Below are positions 1-6,988 of a stretch of 12,589 nucleotides of DNA, one piece after another. Within the stretch, counting starts at the first letter, position 1. Each line of letters opens with the position of its first letter. Under the pieces are notes generated by a model. It worked only from the letters and a program-made list of their open reading frames with translations. It made no database searches and was not told the origin of the DNA. This DNA comes from Anaerolineales bacterium. Its GTDB lineage: Bacteria > Chloroflexota > Anaerolineae > Anaerolineales > Villigracilaceae. Made by a program: the position numbers and the translations under genes. The stretch spans positions 1-12,589 of the forward strand of contig JAQTWR010000039.1 of the NCBI GenBank assembly GCA_028689195.1. The letters are read 5' to 3'.

Positions 1-40
1 TTCGGTCACTGAAAAACGCTCCCTCAGGGTGACATGCTGA
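1..40. repeat. Possible fragment of an interspersed palindromic repeat
   Basis: The first bases carry a small dyad (GTCAC at 5-9, GTGAC at 29-33) and a nested palindrome CCCT-C-AGGG at 21-29. The wording resembles short intergenic repeats common in environmental bacterial genomes. The element is cut by the window edge and lies just beyond the stop of the minus-strand oxidoreductase, so it could instead contribute to transcription termination. It has no T tract on the relevant side. Low certainty. Confidence 0.25.
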
Positions 41-71
41 TGTTTTTGGCTTATACATTATTCACGTTAAT

Positions 72-2222
72 TTAGACGACGACCTTGCGCGAATCTTCGC
101 GGAGCGATTGAACTGCCGCGAACGTGGCTTTGGTCGCGCCGATGAGTTGCTCATACGGGATTGGCGGTTTGCCGCTTTCTTTAATGGCTTTGGCAAACAC
201 AGATATTTCATTCTTCCAGCCTTTATCTTGCGCCATTTTTGTTCCCTTCTTCTTTCCGTCTTTTATGGTCGTCAAAGAAACGTAATCATCCAAAATGGAA
301 ATTTGACCGTCGCAGAAAACTTCCAGCCGTTCTTTGGGATGCGATTTGTCGCCGCTGGCGAGATAGTCCACTACGCCAATGGAGCCGTCGGGGAAAGCAA
401 AAGTCATGCTGACGTTATCTTCGCGATATTTTCCGGCGTCGGGCAGCGCGTGCGCGGTAACGGAAATTGGAGACGCGCCGACAAGATAAGTTATCAAATC
501 AATGAAGTGACAGGCTTCGCCGATGATTCTCCCGCCGCCGATTTGCTCGTCCTGTGTCCAGTGATTTAATGGAATGTACCCTGCGTTGATTCGATAATGT
601 GCGTAAATGGACGACGAACGATTGACGATGGATGACTTTAGTTGTTGCGCGAGAGGCGAGAAGCGACGGTTGAAACCAGTAATCAGTAAACAGTGATCAG
701 CGCTCAGTAATTGCTTACTGATTACTGACAACTGTTTATTATTTATCGCAAGCGGTTTTTCGACAAAAACATGCTTTCCAGCCTTCAGCGCTTTGACGAC
801 TAAATCAGCGTGGGAATCATGCCGCGTGAGAATGGCGATTGTGTTTATATTTGGATCATTGATGATTTCATCTTCGGATGACGTAGCGTATTGAAAGCCG
901 AATTTCCTCCCCGAATGCTGCGCGTGAAGTCCGCCGGAAGATGCGATGCCGACGAGATCAAAATCCTTGTTGTTTTTTATTACGGGAAGCAAAGTCGCGT
1001 TAGCGTAAAGTCCCGCGCCGAGAACGCCGAGTTTTACGACATTTGAAGGTTTGAAGGTTTGAAGGTTGAACCTTACAATTTTTGAACTTTCCAATTTTTC
1101 AGCGGCGCTTGAATATGTCAACAACACGCCAAGAAATGCTTCTTTCCTCTTTCCAGTAATTACCTCGTATGCCTTCACGCCTTGCTCGATTGGAAAACGA
1201 TGCGTAATGAGACTTTCGACCTTCAATTTTTGACTCGACATTAAATCCACAACGGCTTGGAAGTTGCGCCCTTCCGTCCAGCGGATGTAGCCGATGGGAT
1301 AATCATTTCCGTTTTCTTCGTAATTTGAGTCGTAACGCCCGGGTCCGTAGGAACGCGAGTTGATGAAGGCAAGTTCTTTTTCGTAATAGATTTTTCGCGG
1401 AATATTTAATCCCACCGCGCCGGTGGCGACGACTTTTGCGCGGTCGCGAGCGATTGCGCCCGCAAGTTCAACGGGATCGTTTGACGGCGTATCCGCGCAG
1501 ATAATAATTGAATCAAATCCGCGATTGGCGGTAAAACTCTGGGACGCTGATTCTGCCTGCGCGCGCGGAACAGATTGAATTCCAAGCGCAGCCGCGAGCG
1601 CGATCCGCTTGGGGTCGAGATCAATACCGAGGACGTTGCATCCCGCCGCAGCCGCCATCTGAATCGTCAATAATCCCAAAAGCCCCAAGCCGATGACGGC
1701 GACGTTTTCGCCGAGTTGCGGTTCTGCCAGACGAAATCCATGCAGCGCGATTGCGCCGAGCGTGGTAAACGCGGCGGATTCAAAATCCACGTTGTTGGGG
1801 AGCGGCGTTAGAAGATTGCGCGGGACGACGTTGTATTCGGCGTGTGAGGCGTATCCGCCGCCCGCGCACGCCACGCGCTGACCGACTTTGAATCCCTGCA
1901 TGTTTTTGCCAAGCGCCACAATTGTGCCGGCGGACGAATACCCCAGCGCCATGGGCTGGTCGAGACGATTGAAGACAGCCTGCACGGTTGGGATAATTCC
2001 TTCGCGCTTCGCTTTGTCGAGCGTCTGTTTGACGAGGTCGGGGCGCGAGCGCGCTTTGCCCAGATAACTTTTTTCGGCGAATTCGACGACCATGCGTTCG
2101 GTGCCAGCCGAGACGAGGGACGCGGAAATTTTTACGAGGGCTTGCCCTTCGCGCGGCGCGGGGGTGGGAACTTCTTCGATGATGGTTTTTCCGTTTTTGA
2201 TATTTTGAAGGAGTTGTTTCAT
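72..2222 (-). CDS. Bi-domain oxidoreductase: zinc-type ADH-like domain fused to Gfo/Idh/MocA domain
   Basis: This 716-residue protein has two NAD(P)-binding modules. Residues 1-370 look like a medium-chain alcohol dehydrogenase, with Rossmann motif VIGLGLLG at 176-183. The usual catalytic-zinc cysteine near residue 40 is replaced by SAGTER, so zinc chemistry is doubtful. Residues 372-397 are a linker. Residues 397-716 are a Gfo/Idh/MocA domain with a second Rossmann loop (GAGLYA, 402-407), the EKP motif at 488-490 holding the usual catalytic lysine, and GEACHFIDL from 568. Such fusions (about 700-740 residues) are known from exopolysaccharide and sugar-modification clusters, where they presumably act on nucleotide sugars or polyol intermediates; the exact reaction is unknown. 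The ATG at 2222 gives the expected N-terminus, although no Shine-Dalgarno is visible. Oddities: heptad or octad repeat arrays lie inside the gene at 608-635, 677-737 and 1042-1097, all in frame with an intact domain plan. Confidence 0.9.
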   Translation of the reverse strand: MKQLLQNIKNGKTIIEEVPTPAPREGQALVKISASLVSAGTERMVVEFAEKSYLGKARSRPDLVKQTLDKAKREGIIPTVQAVFNRLDQPMALGYSSAGTIVALGKNMQGFKVGQRVACAGGGYASHAEYNVVPRNLLTPLPNNVDFESAAFTTLGAIALHGFRLAEPQLGENVAVIGLGLLGLLTIQMAAAAGCNVLGIDLDPKRIALAAALGIQSVPRAQAESASQSFTANRGFDSIIICADTPSNDPVELAGAIARDRAKVVATGAVGLNIPRKIYYEKELAFINSRSYGPGRYDSNYEENGNDYPIGYIRWTEGRNFQAVVDLMSSQKLKVESLITHRFPIEQGVKAYEVITGKRKEAFLGVLLTYSSAAEKLESSKIVRFNLQTFKPSNVVKLGVLGAGLYANATLLPVIKNNKDFDLVGIASSGGLHAQHSGRKFGFQYATSSEDEIINDPNINTIAILTRHDSHADLVVKALKAGKHVFVEKPLAINNKQLSVISKQLLSADHCLLITGFNRRFSPLAQQLKSSIVNRSSSIYAHYRINAGYIPLNHWTQDEQIGGGRIIGEACHFIDLITYLVGASPISVTAHALPDAGKYREDNVSMTFAFPDGSIGVVDYLASGDKSHPKERLEVFCDGQISILDDYVSLTTIKDGKKKGTKMAQDKGWKNEISVFAKAIKESGKPPIPYEQLIGATKATFAAVQSLREDSRKVVV
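608..635. repeat. Heptanucleotide array, four TGGACGA-like units, intragenic
   Basis: Four consecutive 7-mers can be read: TGGACGA, CGAACGA, TTGACGA and TGGATGA. They lie within the Gfo/Idh/MocA domain of the minus-strand oxidoreductase and encode the serine-rich stretch around residues 530-539. The units are degenerate, as expected of an aged short tandem repeat. Confidence 0.6.
677..737. repeat. Heptanucleotide array with internal inversion (CAGTNNN / ACTGNNN), intragenic
   Basis: Five direct 7-mers of form CAGTNNN occupy 677-711 (CAGTAAT, CAGTAAA, CAGTGAT, CAGCGCT, CAGTAAT). Three of form ACTGNNN follow at 717-737. The two halves are complementary: CAGTAATCAGTAA at 677-689 is the exact inverse of TTACTGATTACTG at 715-727, a 13-bp perfect dyad. 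The array lies in frame in the oxidoreductase and encodes roughly residues 496-516, just after the EKP motif. Confidence 0.75.
1042..1097. repeat. Octanucleotide array followed by a 16-bp duplication, encoding an interdomain linker
   Basis: TTTGAAGG occurs three times without mismatch at 1042-1065. Two copies of a 16-bp unit follow (1066-1081 and 1082-1097), starting TTGAAC and matching at 14 of 16 positions. On the coding strand this stretch encodes residues about 376-394, exactly the joint between the ADH-like and Gfo/Idh/MocA domains of the oxidoreductase. Confidence 0.8.
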
Positions 2223-2261
2223 TTTGATTTACGATTTCAAATTTGGATTTTGGTTGGCGAA

Positions 2262-2267
2262 AGTATA
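2262..2267 (-). promoter_or_regulatory. Possible -10 element of the bi-domain oxidoreductase gene
   Basis: Read on the minus strand this is TATACT, one mismatch from TATAAT, 39 bases upstream of the ATG at 2222. No good -35 box lies at the expected distance, so this is only a candidate. Confidence 0.3.
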
Positions 2268-2305
2268 ACTCATGCGAGAGGGGAATATGAGTTGCGTTGC
2301 GTATT

Positions 2306-2428
2306 AGGAGTGTCTAAAAGGATGGGCTTTCTTTAACGCGAAGGCGCAAAGACGCCAAGCCTCAAAGGTTTCTTTGCGTCTTCGAGTCTTCGTGACTTTG
2401 TGTTTAGCCCACAAAGTTAGACACTCTC
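2306..2428. mobile_element. MITE-like element 1 with 8-bp target duplication
   Basis: The ends are inverted repeats of pattern GAGTGTCTAA-N5-TGGGCT: the left copy is at 2308-2328 and the exact complement of the 10-mer and 6-mer is at 2406-2426 with the same 5-base gap. Immediately outside lies an 8-bp direct repeat, TGCGTATT (2298-2305 and 2429-2436), as expected for a transposition target duplication. The interior (about 2329-2405) has no coding capacity and contains degenerate words of type GCGCAAAGACGC and CTTTGCGTCTT. Families that make 8-bp duplications include IS256, IS66, ISL3 and IS1595; I cannot assign a parent. A non-autonomous element fits best. Confidence 0.7.
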
Positions 2429-2439
2429 TGCGTATTCAA

Positions 2440-2561
2440 TAGACGTTATCGGAAATAAAATTGGGACGCTGATGAACGCAGAAAACGCAGATTTTTCTTT
2501 CTTGAATCAGCGATTTTCAGCGTCCAAAAATAGGTTCTTGGCTTATTACCGATAACGTCTA
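2440..2561. mobile_element. MITE-like element 2 with TA-flanked inverted ends
   Basis: Perfect 13-bp inverted repeats TAGACGTTATCGG (2440-2452) and its complement (2549-2561) delimit a 122-bp non-coding element. Both outermost dinucleotides are TA, which would fit a TA target duplication of the IS630/Tc1-mariner type. A nested inverted repeat, GGACGCTGA at 2464-2472 and TCAGCGTCC at 2517-2525, would let the whole element fold into a long hairpin. AACGCAGA occurs twice inside (2475-2482, 2484-2491). It begins only four bases after the target repeat of element 1. Confidence 0.65.
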
Positions 2562-2613
2562 ATTAAGCAACCCAAGTTGCTCCCTGTTTTCTGGCAAGAA
2601 AATTTCAAGCCCT

Positions 2614-2669
2614 TGCCACAGATTTCGCCGATTTACACGGATTTTTTTAATCAGTGAAAAATCCGCGGC
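2614..2669. repeat. Decayed palindromic intergenic repeat
   Basis: A hairpin forms from CGGATTTTT (2638-2646) and AAAAATCCG (2657-2665). On its left, CAGATTT, CGATTT and CGGATTT recur about every 10 bases between 2619 and 2644. Similar CACAGATT/CACGGATT words form interspersed repeats in many environmental genomes. No plus-strand gene precedes it, so a terminator role is unlikely. Confidence 0.5.
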
Positions 2670-2707
2670 AAAAGAACTAAAAAAACTGGTGAAGGTGATA
2701 ACTTGAG

Positions 2708-2723
2708 TTAAGTAAAAACTTAA
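2708..2723. promoter_or_regulatory. Dyad upstream of the AOR promoter, candidate operator
   Basis: TTAAGT-AAAA-ACTTAA is a perfect 6-bp-arm dyad ending three bases before the proposed -35 box of the aldehyde oxidoreductase gene. Position and symmetry suit an activator or repressor site, but the regulator is unknown and an AT-rich chance dyad is possible. Confidence 0.35.
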
Positions 2724-2726
2724 ATA

Positions 2727-2755
2727 TTGCTTTCGTTTTTTGTAAATGCTATCCT
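2727..2755 (+). promoter_or_regulatory. Sigma-70-type promoter of the aldehyde oxidoreductase gene
   Basis: TTGCTT at 2727-2732 and TATCCT at 2750-2755 are separated by 17 bases. Transcription would start near 2762, giving an untranslated leader of about 53 bases before the ATG at 2815. AAGGAG at 2803-2808 is a strong ribosome binding site at 6-base spacing. Confidence 0.5.
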
Positions 2756-2767
2756 AGTCGCAGACCC

Positions 2768-2785
2768 GAACAGCGATTGCTGTTC
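2768..2785. promoter_or_regulatory. Perfect dyad in the AOR leader, candidate operator or RNA hairpin
   Basis: GAACAGC-GATT-GCTGTTC has 7-bp perfect arms and a 4-base loop. It lies just after the predicted transcription start. It could be a roadblock operator at about +6 to +24, or a leader hairpin that stabilises the mRNA. There is no T tract, so it is not a terminator. Confidence 0.5.
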
Positions 2786-2814
2786 AGTTACCATTTATTA
2801 AAAAGGAGAATATT

Positions 2815-4638
<1,824 letters not shown>

Positions 4639-4661
4639 AATCAGATAATCAATAAAAAAGG

Positions 4662-4689
4662 AGGCGCGTCTGAAAAGGCGCGCCTTTTT
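4662..4689 (+). terminator. Rho-independent terminator of the AOR gene
   Basis: AGGCGCG (4662-4668) pairs with CGCGCCT (4679-4685) across a 10-base loop and runs into a T5 tract, 23 bases after the AOR stop codon. Confidence 0.85.
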
Positions 4690-4713
4690 GATTTAATAGT
4701 TTGCGCCTCACGG

Positions 4714-4719
4714 TATAAT
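4714..4719 (+). promoter_or_regulatory. Consensus -10 box placing the transcript start at the DagK-like start codon
   Basis: A perfect TATAAT ends seven bases before the ATG at 4727, so transcription should begin at or next to the start codon. No Shine-Dalgarno lies between them. TTGATT at 4688-4693 would be a -35 with a long 20-base spacer. The arrangement implies a leaderless mRNA. Confidence 0.6.
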
Positions 4720-4726
4720 CTTTGCC

Positions 4727-5674
4727 ATGCGAAAGGGACTTCTCCTCTACAACCCGGCGGCGGGACGATATTCCGTCAAGCGTTTTGTGCGCGGAATTAT
4801 TACTCCGCTCAAGGCGGCGGGCTGGAGCGTGGAAATCGCCGAGACGTTAAACGGAACGCACGCCACGCAGACCGCGCATCAAGCCGCGCGGGAAAACTAC
4901 GATGCGGTGTTCGCAATCGGCGGCGACGGCACGGTCGGGCAGGTGGCAAGCGGACTGATTGATTCAGAAACCGCGCTTGCCGTCCTCCCCGCCGGCACCG
5001 CAAACGTGTGGGCATTCGAGCAGGGTCAGAAACTTTTCGGGTTATTCAATTGGTGGGCGTTGAAAGAGAACGCGGCAAAACTCGCAAACGTCGAACCTCA
5101 GTATGTGGATGTCGGCTTGTGCAACGACCATCCGTTTTTGTTGTGGGCGGGCGTGGGGCTGGACGCGCAAACCATTCACAAGATCGAGCCGCGTTCGCGC
5201 TTTTTCAAACATGTCGCCGTGCCGCATTATTTTGCGACCATCGTCTGGGAAGCCACTTTCTGGCACGGGCTTGACCTCCGTATTTATGCCGATGGAGAAT
5301 TGGTCGAAGGGCGTTATGTTGTCGCGGTCGCAACCAACATCCGCCACTACGCCGGCGGGTTGGCGCTGCTCTCTCCCGACGCGCTGCTCGACGATAACGA
5401 AATGGACTTGTGGCTCTTAAGCGGAAACAGCCTCGCGGATGCGCTGATGCACTTATACGAACTCGCATCGGGACGCCACCTCTCATCGGATCAGGCGCGC
5501 AAGATTTCCTTCCGTTCGGCGCGGATAGAATCTGACGCGGCGTTTTCCATTCAAGTAGACGGCGATCCCGCGCTTGGCAGCCGCTGCGCGAATATCGCGG
5601 TTAAACATCGCGCGTTGAAAGTATTGATGCCAGACGACGCGTTATATTTGTTAAAAAATCCAAACATGAAGTAA
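4727..5674 (+). CDS. Diacylglycerol kinase / sphingosine-kinase-like lipid kinase family protein
   Basis: The 315-residue product has the two-lobe plan of the DagK/YegS/LCB5 family, whose members phosphorylate diacylglycerol or related lipids with ATP at the inner face of the membrane. The N-terminal catalytic domain opens with LLYNPAAGR (6-14). It carries the nucleotide-binding GGDGT at 65-69 and the second signature PAGTANVWA at 88-96. The C-terminal beta-rich lobe contains DVGLCND and the family-typical QVDGDP near the end. Length matches the family (about 290-330). It starts immediately downstream of a consensus -10 box with no ribosome binding site, so it is probably translated from a leaderless transcript. 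It is followed 39 bases later by an SH3-domain membrane protein, likely cotranscribed. The actual lipid substrate is inferred only from family. Confidence 0.9.
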   Translation: MRKGLLLYNPAAGRYSVKRFVRGIITPLKAAGWSVEIAETLNGTHATQTAHQAARENYDAVFAIGGDGTVGQVASGLIDSETALAVLPAGTANVWAFEQGQKLFGLFNWWALKENAAKLANVEPQYVDVGLCNDHPFLLWAGVGLDAQTIHKIEPRSRFFKHVAVPHYFATIVWEATFWHGLDLRIYADGELVEGRYVVAVATNIRHYAGGLALLSPDALLDDNEMDLWLLSGNSLADALMHLYELASGRHLSSDQARKISFRSARIESDAAFSIQVDGDPALGSRCANIAVKHRALKVLMPDDALYLLKNPNMK

Positions 5675-5694
5675 GGGCAGGTCGCGATCTGCCC
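5675..5694. repeat. 20-bp near-perfect palindrome between the DagK-like and SH3 genes
   Basis: GGGCAG (5675-5680) and CTGCCC (5689-5694) flank TCGCGA, giving a 20-base palindrome broken only by one G-T pair. It starts at the base after the DagK-like stop codon. No T tract follows, so it is more likely a REP-type element or mRNA stabiliser than a terminator. Confidence 0.5.
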
Positions 5695-5713
5695 CTGCGC
5701 GGTAAACCAAAAA

Positions 5714-6190
5714 ATGGACTTAAAACCCTACCTCAATCGCTATGTCATTATCGGGATGCTCTCCGTCGCGGGGATTTTACTCATCGCCACGCTGATTCTC
5801 ATCGGCTGGACTTCGCCGCGCTTCTCTCCCGAAGTTGGATTCGCGCCCGCCGATTTGACCATCATCCCCGCGCCGACGCATACGCCCAACGCGATTCCCA
5901 CATCCACTATGGACCCAAACGTCACGCCTACGCTCGAGCCAAATACGATTGGTGTTGGCGCGTACGTGCAAATCAGCGGCACCGAAGGCGAGGGATTGAA
6001 AATTCACTCCGCGCCGAGTTTGAACAGCGACCTTGTTTTCTTCGGCGGCGAGTCGGAAGTGTTCGTCGTCCGCGAAGGACCGCAAACCGCAGACGGATAT
6101 ACATGGTGGAAACTCGTCGCGCCGTATGACGAAACCCGCGCAGGCTGGGCTGCCGCGGATTTCCTCGCGGTCGTCCCCGCGCCGCAATAA
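5714..6190 (+). CDS. Membrane-anchored bacterial SH3-domain protein
   Basis: The 158-residue product has one N-terminal membrane helix (about 10-32) and a Thr/Pro-rich linker (about 50-76, PTHTPNAIPTSTMDP). A C-terminal SH3b-like domain follows (about 82-153), with the typical LKIHSAPSLNSD and WWKLV...AGWAAADFL strands. The helix-linker-SH3 plan is common in Chloroflexota envelope proteins; SH3b domains usually bind cell-wall or peptide ligands, so it probably faces outside. No enzymatic domain is present. It follows the DagK-like gene by 39 bases and is likely in the same operon. No clear Shine-Dalgarno precedes the ATG at 5714, and no better start is available in frame. Function beyond ligand binding is unknown. 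Confidence 0.8.
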   Translation: MDLKPYLNRYVIIGMLSVAGILLIATLILIGWTSPRFSPEVGFAPADLTIIPAPTHTPNAIPTSTMDPNVTPTLEPNTIGVGAYVQISGTEGEGLKIHSAPSLNSDLVFFGGESEVFVVREGPQTADGYTWWKLVAPYDETRAGWAAADFLAVVPAPQ

Positions 6191-6200
6191 CTATCGGACT

Positions 6201-6252
6201 CCAACGTCTCCTGACGTTGGAAAATTTCACCGCCGAAGTCTGGAGACTTCGG
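6201..6252. repeat. Twin perfect hairpins (REP-like pair)
   Basis: Two hairpins of identical design follow each other. The first has arms CCAACGTC (6201-6208) and GACGTTGG (6213-6220) with loop TCCT. The second has arms CCGAAGTC (6233-6240) and GACTTCGG (6245-6252) with loop TGGA. Both have 8-bp perfect stems and GTC/GAC at the loop closure, 12 bases apart. No T tract follows. The second stem ends four bases before the DUF971 ribosome binding site (AGAGGA, 6256-6261). Confidence 0.75.
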
Positions 6253-6265
6253 ACAAGAGGATAAA

Positions 6266-6604
6266 ATGTCTGAAAGAGCCACAAACATAAACGCCAATAA
6301 AAGCAAAAAAGAATTCACCGTCGCATGGAACGACGGGCATGTCAGCGTCTATCCCTTTGGATTGCTGCGCGCCGCGTGTCCCTGCGCCTCGTGCCGCGGC
6401 GGACACGAGAATATGAAATCCGAACCTGACGAAGATGTGTTTACCAGACAAATGGACGACTCGCCTGCCACGCGCCTTGCCAACGTGGTCGCCGTCGGCT
6501 CGTACGCGCTGACCATCGTCTGGGAGGACGGTCACGATTACGGCATTTTCAACTGGCATTATCTCCGCGCGTTGTGTCCGTGCGATGAGTGTAGAAAAAA
6601 ATAA
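6266..6604 (+). CDS. DUF971 (GBBH-like N-terminal domain) small cysteine-rich protein
   Basis: The 112-residue protein consists of a single DUF971 domain, the fold also found at the N-terminus of gamma-butyrobetaine hydroxylase. Two cysteine clusters, C38-P-C40-x2-C43 and C104-P-C106-x2-C109, suggest metal binding, probably zinc. Paired WNDGH (21-25) and WEDGH (86-90) motifs are typical. Stand-alone members occur widely in bacteria and are sometimes linked to iron-sulfur protein maturation genes, but no biochemical role is settled. The ATG at 6266 has AGAGGA five bases upstream. It lies downstream of the SH3 gene behind two hairpins and ends at its own terminator, so it may be the last gene of that operon or a separate unit. 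Confidence 0.85.
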   Translation: MSERATNINANKSKKEFTVAWNDGHVSVYPFGLLRAACPCASCRGGHENMKSEPDEDVFTRQMDDSPATRLANVVAVGSYALTIVWEDGHDYGIFNWHYLRALCPCDECRKK

Positions 6605-6608
6605 CCAT

Positions 6609-6645
6609 AAGACCTCCGAGATTTCAAAAACTTCGGAGGTCTTTT
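6609..6645 (+). terminator. Rho-independent terminator after the DUF971 gene
   Basis: AAGACCTCCGA (6609-6619) pairs with TCGGAGGTCTT (6633-6643) across a 13-base loop, ending in T5. It starts five bases after the stop codon at 6604. Confidence 0.9.
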
Positions 6646-6654
6646 TACAGGGAG

Positions 6655-6660
6655 TATAAT
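6655..6660 (+). promoter_or_regulatory. -10 box of the toxin-antitoxin/hydrolase operon
   Basis: A perfect TATAAT lies 25 bases before the antitoxin ATG. The expected -35 position (6632-6637, TTCGGA) falls inside the stem of the preceding terminator. AAGGAG at 6671-6676 is the ribosome binding site, nine bases from the ATG at 6686. Confidence 0.55.
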
Positions 6661-6685
6661 GGCTCAAACAAAGGAGTGAAGAATT

Positions 6686-6988
6686 ATGACTGCTCATGTA
6701 CTTGCCCCGCAGGATTTAATTCGTAAAGCCGTGATCGAAGTGGCTCAATTACAAGAAAATGAGTTGCTCATCGTGATAGAAGCGGTTGAGTTTTTGAAGA
6801 AACAACGCGCCCGCCCCAATCGGGAGGCTGCCAAAGAAATCGTGGCGCGCGCCAAAGCCCGCGCGGCAGAGACGCGCGATCTCCCGCGCAAAGAGTTGAT
6901 AAAAAAATTTAGCGATACGCTTGACGCCATCCGCGCAGAAGCAATCAAGAACGGCATAGCCATTGACGGGGAATTGGAAAGTGACTAA
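6686..6988 (+). CDS. Putative antitoxin of a PIN-type toxin-antitoxin pair
   Basis: The 100-residue, mostly helical and highly charged protein directly precedes and overlaps a PIN-domain toxin gene, the classic antitoxin position. The N-terminal part (1-40) is an amphipathic helical region with LIRKAVIEVAQLQENELL. The middle (41-75) is Arg/Lys/Ala-rich, and the C-terminus is acidic-basic mixed. I do not recognise a named antitoxin DNA-binding fold with certainty. It has its own -10 box and a strong AAGGAG. The expected role is to bind and neutralise the downstream RNase and to autoregulate the promoter; this is inferred from position and size. It could also be an unrelated small regulator. 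Confidence 0.65.
   Translation: MTAHVLAPQDLIRKAVIEVAQLQENELLIVIEAVEFLKKQRARPNREAAKEIVARAKARAAETRDLPRKELIKKFSDTLDAIRAEAIKNGIAIDGELESD

Noticed and set aside
677..737. Heptad arrays considered as a CRISPR-like array
   Set aside because: Units are 7 bp with no spacers, no cas genes are present, and the array lies inside a coding frame.
2756..2814. Molybdenum/tungsten cofactor riboswitch in the AOR leader
   Set aside because: The predicted leader is about 53 bases with one 18-base hairpin. That is too short for the known cofactor riboswitch, and its multi-stem plan is not seen.
6963..6980. TTG at 6963 as toxin start
   Set aside because: The in-frame GTG at 6981 has GGGGA at good spacing and gives the family-typical N-terminus; the TTG would add six unrelated residues.
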